From assembly GCF_003815675.1 (NCBI RefSeq), contig NZ_CP033918.1:1054001-1118000 (forward strand): a DNA stretch of 64,000 nucleotides, written 5' to 3'. The stretch is from Chryseobacterium sp. G0186 (lineage in GTDB: Bacteria; Bacteroidota; Bacteroidia; Flavobacteriales; Weeksellaceae). The notes beneath the pieces were generated by a model. The model did no database searches. It had not been told where the DNA came from and saw only the letters and a list, made by a program, of their open reading frames with translations. The position numbers and the translations under genes were made by a program. Each line of letters opens with the position of its first letter. Positions within the stretch are counted from its first letter, which is position 1. Below, one piece after another: positions 25,895 to 33,134 of this stretch.

Positions 25895-26579
25895 TTACAG
25901 AATCTCCTGAAATAAGAACTCCCTGTAAAAGGTATCTATCAGTTCATCTAAATGGATATTTCTCGAAAAATAGAATAATGAAAAAGCTCCAGCTTATTAA
26001 GAGTTGAGATAAGATTCATTTTTTCTTTATAAGTGAGGTTTCAGGCAACACTATTGGTAGCCTGACGAATTTTTTCATCTGCCTTTTAAGCACCTCCAAT
26101 CCTTTATCAGAAATACGGATTAATTTGCTTAGCCTGTCTATATCAGATTCCGTTTTTTCAAGCAATCCCTGACGAAGTAGCCCTTGTAATAATAAGCATA
26201 CCAAAAGGCTTATCAATGATATTCTTTTTAATAAGTGCCATCTTGGTCATTTCTCCGAAGGCTTTTAAATTGATTAAGTAAATAAAGTCTTCCTGGGCAG
26301 AAAATTCAGAATCTGATAAGGCTGATTTCGAGTAAGTCTTTGCGTATTGGTTAAGATGAACAAGTCATGTACATATGGCACCTTCAGGGGGGGCTTTCTC
26401 TTTATTTTCCCAGAATGATTCCTCTGCGCCCTCTGCTTTTATGGTATTCTATTTATCAGAAAGCCATGCTTTAAAATAAACCCCTGAATAGTTCCCGAAT
26501 ATCAATCAGGACAAGTAATGACTTCCGTCTCAAAATCCTACATTAGATCTATTAAATCTTTAATAAGCATATAATTCAT
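25895..26579 (-). pseudogene. Decayed MarR-family regulator
   Basis: On the minus strand a MarR-like protein can be reassembled across frames. ATG 26579 gives MNYMLIKDLIDLM, then a stop. Next come EESFWENKEKAPPEG, another stop, NQYAKTYSKSALSDSEFSAQ and FIYLINLKAFGEMTKMALIK. A frame change leads to GLLRQGLLEKTESDIDRLSKLIRISDKG, the winged-helix wing with its conserved DR. Another change gives LISTLNKLELFHYSIF, and a third gives DELIDTFYREFLF up to a stop at 25895. At least four in-frame stops and three frameshifts make it non-functional. It lies between the ketose operon and hemH. Confidence 0.8.
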
Positions 26580-26626
26580 CTCTTTCAAATAGTATACACA
26601 TATATCTGACCCGTTACATAGCTATA

Positions 26627-27655
26627 CTATATCAAATAAAATTGATTGAGTTGCTCCTCACAAAGGTTTCGGATAACTTCAATCCAAGGGTCCTCGTCAT
26701 TCAGACAAGGTATATAGCTGAAATTTTCGCCACCTGCTTCCAAAAACGACTCTTTTCCTTCCACTGAAATTTCTTCCAGGGTTTCCAGGCAGTCTGAAAC
26801 AAATGCGGGACAGACAATCGCAAGATTTTTAATTCCTTGTTGAGGTATCGTTTCTAATGTATGGTCTGTATAAGGCTCCATCCACTTGTCTTTTCCTAAT
26901 CTGGACTGAAAAGAAACAATCACTTTATCTTTTGGCAATCCAAGTTTTTTGATGACCCGCTCGGTGGTATTAAAACATTGATGGCGATAACAAAACGCAT
27001 GACTTGGATGACTATCTTTAGAACAGCAATCATTCATATTACACGTTTTTGTTGGATCTGTTTTGTAAATATGTCGTTCAGGAACGCCATGGTAAGAAAA
27101 TAATAAGGCATCAAAATTTTCAGGAAGCTTCTCCCGGATACTTTCAGCCAGACAATCCGTATACAAATCCCGATTATAAAAAGGCTGCACGTAATTGATT
27201 CTTACCCCCGGAAATTTTTTCTTTCTTACCTCTTCTGCTTTTTCAATCACAGTTTCAGTCGTACTCATTGCGTACTGAGGATAAAGAGGAAACAATACAA
27301 TTTCTGTAATTCCTTTTTCAACAAGATTCCTGATACCTGTTTCAATACTTGGTTCTGCATACCTCATTCCGATCTCAACCGGTATATCGACTATCTTTTG
27401 TAATTTTTGCTGTATTTTTTTGGTGATCACAATGAGAGGAGATCCTTCGTCTGTCCATACCGTTTTATAAGCTTCTGCTGATTTTGCCGGTCTGGTCTTT
27501 AAAATAATCCCCTGAACCAAAAGTGCCCGAAAAATCCACCGATAATCAATCACTTTTTCATCCATCAGGAATTCATCCAGATATTCTTTTACATCTTCTA
27601 CCGACGTTGATCTTGGAGAACCAAGATTGATTAATAAAATTCCTTTTTTAGCCAA
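26627..27655 (-). CDS. hemH: Ferrochelatase
   Basis: A 342-residue enzyme inserting iron into protoporphyrin (or coproporphyrin) to make heme. The catalytic His is in LFSYHGVPERH (H189), and the family beginning KKGILLINLGSP and the C-terminal LAIVCPAFVSDCLETLEEI with its Glu are present. Five cysteines cluster at 205, 210, 211, 222 and 227 (CNMNDCC, CYRHQC), an internal set that could bind FeS or another metal. It begins 36 bases after the photolyase stop on the same strand. Confidence 0.93.
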   Translation of the reverse strand: MAKKGILLINLGSPRSTSVEDVKEYLDEFLMDEKVIDYRWIFRALLVQGIILKTRPAKSAEAYKTVWTDEGSPLIVITKKIQQKLQKIVDIPVEIGMRYAEPSIETGIRNLVEKGITEIVLFPLYPQYAMSTTETVIEKAEEVRKKKFPGVRINYVQPFYNRDLYTDCLAESIREKLPENFDALLFSYHGVPERHIYKTDPTKTCNMNDCCSKDSHPSHAFCYRHQCFNTTERVIKKLGLPKDKVIVSFQSRLGKDKWMEPYTDHTLETIPQQGIKNLAIVCPAFVSDCLETLEEISVEGKESFLEAGGENFSYIPCLNDEDPWIEVIRNLCEEQLNQFYLI

Positions 27656-27691
27656 TTTCTTTTATTTTATCTGTAAATAATACAGTATTAG

Positions 27692-28975
27692 TTATTCTGC
27701 CAGTCCCTCCTTGTATACTTTCAATGCTCTTTCCCTCGCTTTTGTATGTTCTACAATGGGAACTTCCACATAGTCTTCAGAAAGCCATTTTCTGATATAT
27801 AGGCTGTCTTTATCAAATTTCTTCGTCTGCTCATATGGGTTGAATATTCTGAAATAAGGAGCTGCATCACAACCACAACCTGCAGCCCATTGCCAGTTTC
27901 CGTTATTTGCTGCCAGATCATAGTCTAACAGTTTATCAGCAAAATAAGCTTCTCCCCACCTCCAATCAATAAGCAAATGTTTAGTCAGGAAACTTGCAGC
28001 AATCATCCTGACTCTATTATGCATAAATCCGGTTTCATTGAGTTCCCTCATTCCGGCATCCACAATCGGATATCCCGTTTTACCTTCGCACCATGCCTTA
28101 AATTCTTTTTCATCGTTTCTCCAGGAAATATTCTCATACTTCTTTTTAAAACAGTGATGGACCACCTTTGGGAAATGATATAGAATCTGCATGAAAAATT
28201 CTCTCCAGATAAGCTCATTAAGCCATACTTCACTGTGTTTAAGCGCATATCGTACACATTTCCTGATCGAAATAGTTCCAAATCGAAGAGCGATCCCTAG
28301 ATGGGTAGTATGATCCATTGCAGGAAAGTCCCGGTATTTCCCATAAGAATCTATGATCTCTTGACTCAGTTTGGGTTCTTCGAACTCAAGGTCCGACTTC
28401 TCAAATCCAATTTTAATCAATGAAATAATCTCTGACGGTCCGTTATAATCTGCAAAATGAGTCCAATCTACAGTAACACTTTCTATATTTTTCAGATTTT
28501 CTTTCCATTTCTTTGAGTAAGGTGTAAAAACGGTATATGGAGAAAGATCGTTTTTCAAAATGTCATTTTTTTCAAATATGACCTGATCTTTAAAATCTTT
28601 AAACTGAATATGATTTTTTAACAGCAGATCAGCTACTTGCTGATCCCTTTGTATGGCTTGCGGCTCATAATCCCTGTTGCAAAAGACTGTATCCACATTA
28701 AAATCTTCTGTTATTTTTTTTAAAACCTCCATTGGATTCCCAAAATAAACGGAAAGCCCACTGTTATGTGTTTGCAACTCTTTATGAATCCGTTCTAAAG
28801 CCCGATGAATATAATCTACTCTTTTATCATTTTTGTTGTGAAGCTGATTCAGGATATCAGTATCAAAAATAAAAATCGGAACAACTTTCAATCCTGAATT
28901 AAGGGCATGATGAAGCCCGACATTATCTTCCAGCCTAAGATCTCTTCTGAACCAAAAAACATTTACTCTCTCCAT
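27692..28975 (-). CDS. phr: Deoxyribodipyrimidine photolyase (class I)
   Basis: A 427-residue flavoprotein using light to split cyclobutane pyrimidine dimers. It begins VNVFWFRRDLRLEDNVGL, the antenna-domain signature. The FAD-binding part has WLNELIWREFFMQILY, GKTGYPIVDAGMRELN, MHNRVRMIAASFLTKHLLIDWRWGE and the Asn-rich loop DYDLAANNGNWQWAAGCG. Length is slightly short for the family but all domains are present. A cryptochrome function cannot be excluded from sequence. It is followed by hemH. Confidence 0.92.
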   Translation of the reverse strand: MERVNVFWFRRDLRLEDNVGLHHALNSGLKVVPIFIFDTDILNQLHNKNDKRVDYIHRALERIHKELQTHNSGLSVYFGNPMEVLKKITEDFNVDTVFCNRDYEPQAIQRDQQVADLLLKNHIQFKDFKDQVIFEKNDILKNDLSPYTVFTPYSKKWKENLKNIESVTVDWTHFADYNGPSEIISLIKIGFEKSDLEFEEPKLSQEIIDSYGKYRDFPAMDHTTHLGIALRFGTISIRKCVRYALKHSEVWLNELIWREFFMQILYHFPKVVHHCFKKKYENISWRNDEKEFKAWCEGKTGYPIVDAGMRELNETGFMHNRVRMIAASFLTKHLLIDWRWGEAYFADKLLDYDLAANNGNWQWAAGCGCDAAPYFRIFNPYEQTKKFDKDSLYIRKWLSEDYVEVPIVEHTKARERALKVYKEGLAE

Positions 28976-29340
28976 GGTCTGTCCTTAAAAATATGATTTT
29001 TATGAAATTAAAACACAAATATACCATAATATAACCACAAAAGAATATTAATAAACTAATTTTTATCTACTAAGAATGTTTAATTAAGTTGGGAATAAAA
29101 AATAGTATCTGAATGATAAAATTGAATGTATAGATCCACATACGAACCTTAAATATATTTAAAACAGTATGAGTACTTTAGAAAAAGATCACCAATAAAA
29201 TGATCAGGTCAATTAGCGACAAGTCTTTGAATTAGATAAATGATTATTTTATTTATAAAATAATTTTTATAATGGAATATAAATAGACTAAAAAATAAAT
29301 AACCAGAACTATAAAGTCCTGGTCATCTATTACATTAAGA
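28976..29340. other. Intergenic region without recognised features
   Basis: About 365 very AT-rich bases between the divergent photolyase promoter side and the next minus-strand gene. I see no coding frame, palindrome or repeat of note. Confidence 0.5.
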
Positions 29341-29640
29341 TTAATTTGTTTTCTTTCTGATTTCTGCTTTTACATCTTCAGCAGCGTCTTTTGTTTTTTC
29401 CCATGCATCATCCGCTTTATCCTTGATATCCTCCCATGCATCGGAAAAGTTTGATTTTACTCTTTCCAGCCAGTCTTCCTGAGTTGCTTCCTCATCATTA
29501 TTCCTTTTTTCATTGATATAATCCTTGGCTTTATCTGCCAACTCAGTAATCTTCCATTTTGCATTATCAGCGGCATTTTTTAAAGAGTTTTTTGTTTCGT
29601 TAACGGCATCTTCTGCTTTGTTGTAATCTGAATTGTTCAT
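29341..29640 (-). CDS. Small amphipathic-helix stress protein
   Basis: A 99-residue highly charged, cysteine-free protein made of repeated 11-residue-like helical units (NAADNAKWKITELADKAKDY; DAWEDIKDKADDAWEKTKDAAEDV). This is the pattern of LEA/apolipoprotein-like or YtxH-type stress proteins. It is probably cytoplasmic and induced in stationary phase or desiccation (inference from composition). It stands alone. Confidence 0.65.
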   Translation of the reverse strand: MNNSDYNKAEDAVNETKNSLKNAADNAKWKITELADKAKDYINEKRNNDEEATQEDWLERVKSNFSDAWEDIKDKADDAWEKTKDAAEDVKAEIRKKTN

Positions 29641-30136
29641 AATATAATATTTAGGTAATTAGTATATAAATAAACAATGTCTGTGCCTAAAAAACAATTA
29701 TTATGTTAAAATATTCTTAAAGTTAAATTTTCCAATTATCTCCGTTCTTTAACCTCTTAAATATCCGGTATTTCCAGACAAATATTTCATAGCAACATTG
29801 AATTGTTGTTCACATTCGCATTTTTTTGGAATGAAAAATTCTCTTATAATCCGTTTTTAACGAAAATTCATTGGTTTATCTTATTGAAATCTGTATTTTC
29901 TACAACCAAAATCAAATGAAAACTCCAGCACTTCCCATTTTCACCAAATGCACACATCCCTTTATAGATAAGCAATTCAATTAAGTGTAGTATCTGTGTA
30001 GACACTACCTACTTTTAATTTACAAAAGAAAAAAGGAAGAAATAATATTTTTTATCCTAGTTTTAATTCCCACATAAATGATAAATAATTTTTCTGTAGT
30101 TTTTAAAAACATTAATCAACATAAACACCAAATATT
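29641..30136. other. Intergenic region with an imperfect inverted repeat
   Basis: About 500 AT-rich bases before the metalloprotease gene. The only visible structure is at 29987-30008: GTAGT-A-TCT / AGA-C-ACTAC around GTGT, with eight of nine positions pairing. It could be an operator for the gene at 30137 or chance. Confidence 0.4.
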
Positions 30137-30964
30137 ATGGAATTACACAAGAAGATCTTATTAGGATCATTTATTTCAATGGCTATGGTATCATGTAATA
30201 CTACAAATGATAACGTAGAATCAATCCCACAAGAACAATCACGTTCAGAATTGCTAGCCATACCTACAGCAGATATTCCTGCAGGTTTTGAACAAACGCA
30301 AATGTGCAAAGATGTTTATCTTCCCGGAGAAGATAATACATCATCAAGGGGAGCTGTTATCACCAATAAAAAATGGCCCAATGGCAGTGTTATTACTGTG
30401 AGTCTTAATGGAGGTACCACTAAAGTTCGTAACAAAGTGATGCAATATGCTAAAGAATGGTCTCAATATGCTAATATCACCTTTAATTTTGTTACCAGTG
30501 GAACAGCACAGATCCGTGTTACTTTCACTCCGAACGCAGGATCTTATTCGTATATAGGAAAAGATGCTCTTAGTATTGCTTCGAATAAGGAAACCATGAA
30601 CTTCGGTTGGTTTAATGATTCAACAAGTGATGCAGAATTCAGCAGAACAACCATTCATGAATTTGGACATGCACTTGGGATGATACATGAACATCAGCAT
30701 CCTTTAGCTGCTATTCCATGGGATAAACCAAAAGTATATGCATACTATGCAGGATATCCAAATTACTGGACTCAAGCTCAGGTAGACAATAATCTTTTTG
30801 CAAAATATTCTACCTCACAAACACAATACAGTGCATACGATAAGCTTTCCATTATGCATTATAGCATCAGTTCAACACTGACAACAAACGGATTCAGTGT
30901 TGGTAATAATACAGTGTTATCTGCTACAGACAAGCAATTCATTGCAACAGTATATCCAAAGTAA
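30137..30964 (+). CDS. Astacin-like zinc metalloprotease lipoprotein
   Basis: A 275-residue protein with a lipoprotein signal (lipobox MVSC, Cys21). The zinc site is the metzincin motif HEFGHALGMIHEHQHP: H174, H178, H184 with catalytic E175. The Met-turn is in KLSIMHYS. The HEHQHP tail of the motif points to the astacin (M12A) branch, as in flavastacin-like enzymes of this group. It is probably anchored on the cell surface and digests proteins or peptides outside. The short pre-region suggests a small or absent pro-domain. It has its own terminator. Confidence 0.88.
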   Translation: MELHKKILLGSFISMAMVSCNTTNDNVESIPQEQSRSELLAIPTADIPAGFEQTQMCKDVYLPGEDNTSSRGAVITNKKWPNGSVITVSLNGGTTKVRNKVMQYAKEWSQYANITFNFVTSGTAQIRVTFTPNAGSYSYIGKDALSIASNKETMNFGWFNDSTSDAEFSRTTIHEFGHALGMIHEHQHPLAAIPWDKPKVYAYYAGYPNYWTQAQVDNNLFAKYSTSQTQYSAYDKLSIMHYSISSTLTTNGFSVGNNTVLSATDKQFIATVYPK

Positions 30965-30985
30965 GGAATCTACTTATCACCATAT

Positions 30986-31025
30986 GAGTCTATCTTGTGA
31001 AAAACCAGGGTAGACTCTATTTTTT
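30986..31025 (+). terminator. Terminator of the metalloprotease gene
   Basis: GAGTCTA / TAGACTC form a 7-bp stem with an 18-base loop, followed by TATTTTTT. Confidence 0.55.
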
Positions 31026-31098
31026 GGAACAATAACTTATCTGATATTGCAAAAGCTTACCCTTATTAAATAATGATTTGTCTAAATACGTAGTAATA

Positions 31099-31134
31099 AA
31101 AGAAGCCAGATAACTAAAGTTATCTGGCTTCTTT
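31099..31134. terminator. Bidirectional terminator between protease and tRNA
   Basis: AGAAGCCAGATAACT and AGTTATCTGGCTTCT are a perfect 15-bp stem with a two-base loop, extended by A/T pairs. On the minus strand it lies 20 bases after the tRNA 3' end, so it probably ends the tRNA transcript. Confidence 0.7.
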
Positions 31135-31154
31135 GCTACTCAAAGGTAATTTTG

Positions 31155-31226
31155 TGACCGCAGAAGGATTCGAACCCTCACTGTCGGAGCCGAAATCCGA
31201 AGTTCTATCCATTAAACTATGCAGCC
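31155..31226 (-). tRNA. tRNA-Arg (anticodon UCG)
   Basis: A 72-base cloverleaf on the minus strand. The acceptor stem GGCTGCA pairs with TGCGGTC (two G-T wobbles), the anticodon stem TCGGA pairs with TCCGA around TTTCGGC (anticodon TCG), and the T arm GAGGG/CCTTC encloses TTCGAAT. The discriminator base is A and CCA is not encoded. It reads CGA-type arginine codons. Confidence 0.92.
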
Positions 31227-31299
31227 TGTTTCCGGTAGTAGATGGTAGAGATTAGGTAATAGGGAGCCGGGCTTTTTTACCAATTTTCTACATTTACCT

Positions 31300-33066
31300 C
31301 TAGAACGTAATCTTTACTCCTCCCAAAATTTGAGCCCCAAGGACCTTATATCCTTTGTACGTCTGGTATTTTGAGCTTAGAAGATTATTTCCGAGTGCGA
31401 AAATACTGAAATTTTTGTGAATTTTATACTCTGCGGAAAGATTTAAATCAGCATAGCCACCAACTTTATCGTTTGTGTTCTCTGTAGACTGGAAAATCAT
31501 GGCAGGACTTCCTACACCCTCTATTGCATAAGAGTTTGTTGTTCTGTCACTTGCAAAAATTCCTTTGAAACCTAACAACAATTTCTTGTCAAGCATCGTA
31601 TATTTTGCACCAATGCTAGCATTTAGCAATGGAACGTTATAAATATTCTCATAGTTCTTCAAGTTGTACTTGGTAAATCTTACTTCACCGTCAATCATTA
31701 AGTTTTCCAGTGGAAAGTACTGTACACTTCCCTTGATATCACTTACATTTCCGTCATCATACACTGCAGAGAATGTGTTGGCGAAATCATAAGCAGAACG
31801 GTTTAAGGTATATACGTTATCAAAAAGACCGTTTGCCTTAAAGAACATAATATCTTTCATTTTTCCAAATCCTGCAGAGAAGTCATACTTTAAGGTTTCG
31901 TCAATATCTCCTCTTAATCCTACATAAAAATGATATTTCGTTTCCGTAGGCTTTAAATACTGATCAGAAAGGACATATGGATTGGCCTGTAAAAGATCTC
32001 CATATGTATTGAGCTTAAGACCACCGTCTACCCCACCATAGAACTTAAATTCTTTCGCGGCAGCAAACTGGAATTCAGCTTTTGGAAACCAATAAGACTT
32101 ATTATTCTTCATCTGCTCCATCTGATTATTGGAGTTCTTTGCATTCAGGAAAGAGAATGAAGACCCAAGCATCAAATAGGATTCTCCTTTTCTAAAGGTC
32201 ACCTTTGGAGCTAAATCCGCATTAAAGAAATTAGAAGAATTCTTATCTCCTATTTCAAAATCTGTTTTCACCGCTTCTAAACCTACTCCTAAATCCGCAT
32301 TCAGATTGATTCCGGACTTCCCTAGTTCAACAGCATGCTTAGAAAAATTCGCCAGAATGGACACCTGATTCTCCTGAGCATCGAAATGATCCTTTAGAAA
32401 TGAAGATTTTACCCTTACGTCATTTAAAATTTCATTAGAGTAAAAATCATAATATCCGTTGACCTTGAACTGATTGACCTTTTGCTTCAAATCTACATCA
32501 GCAGAAGGTTCCAGGGCATAGATCCCATAATAGTTGTAATTATTCAACCCATATTCAGCATTGATGTTGAATTTTCCTTTTTCTCCATAGGAATTCAGAA
32601 AAGCTCCGATACTGGCTGAAGTTTGTTTTGATTTCCAGTCATAATCATTTTTAAGACCACTGGTTGAAAGCAAATGAACATCCGCTCCTACTTCAAACTT
32701 GTTTTCAAGGGTCTTGGAAACATTTCCGTCCAGCAGAATCTTTCCATAGTTACCCATTCCAAACTGAACGTAGTTATTTTGTGCTGTTGCATCAAACTTT
32801 GGAGCAACATCTTCCCCCTGAATCGTAGAAGTCTTGAAGTCTGAAACTGCAGGAACATCTGTAATATTATATTTTACAGGGTTCTGGGATTTCTCTTCCG
32901 GCGGATAGTTTTTGATGGTTTCCACAGAAGTCTTCTTCTTTTCGATCTTCTTCACCTCCGGCTCTCTCTTTTTATTAAGAACCAGTTTTTCCTCCTTGAT
33001 CTGGGAAAACGCTACCGACGAAATCCCTAAAAATAATATGGATAATAATTGAATTTTCTTGTTCAT
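31300..33066 (-). CDS. TonB-receptor-like outer-membrane beta-barrel protein
   Basis: A 588-residue protein with signal peptide (SSVAFSQ). A Lys/Glu/Pro-rich periplasmic linker (EPEVKKIEKKKTS) comes next, then about 480 residues of barrel-type alternation. The end LGAQILGGVKITF with a terminal Phe fits outer-membrane insertion. It resembles the barrel of TonB-dependent receptors, but the plug domain and TonB box are missing or too short. It is placed 68 bases after the large TPR gene on the same strand, so the two may form one functional unit. Confidence 0.7.
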   Translation of the reverse strand: MNKKIQLLSILFLGISSVAFSQIKEEKLVLNKKREPEVKKIEKKKTSVETIKNYPPEEKSQNPVKYNITDVPAVSDFKTSTIQGEDVAPKFDATAQNNYVQFGMGNYGKILLDGNVSKTLENKFEVGADVHLLSTSGLKNDYDWKSKQTSASIGAFLNSYGEKGKFNINAEYGLNNYNYYGIYALEPSADVDLKQKVNQFKVNGYYDFYSNEILNDVRVKSSFLKDHFDAQENQVSILANFSKHAVELGKSGINLNADLGVGLEAVKTDFEIGDKNSSNFFNADLAPKVTFRKGESYLMLGSSFSFLNAKNSNNQMEQMKNNKSYWFPKAEFQFAAAKEFKFYGGVDGGLKLNTYGDLLQANPYVLSDQYLKPTETKYHFYVGLRGDIDETLKYDFSAGFGKMKDIMFFKANGLFDNVYTLNRSAYDFANTFSAVYDDGNVSDIKGSVQYFPLENLMIDGEVRFTKYNLKNYENIYNVPLLNASIGAKYTMLDKKLLLGFKGIFASDRTTNSYAIEGVGSPAMIFQSTENTNDKVGGYADLNLSAEYKIHKNFSIFALGNNLLSSKYQTYKGYKVLGAQILGGVKITF

Positions 33067-33134
33067 TACTACATTTTGTATTTATGTATGCATGTAAAAT
33101 GTTGAATGATTTTTACATGAACACGATAGTACAT

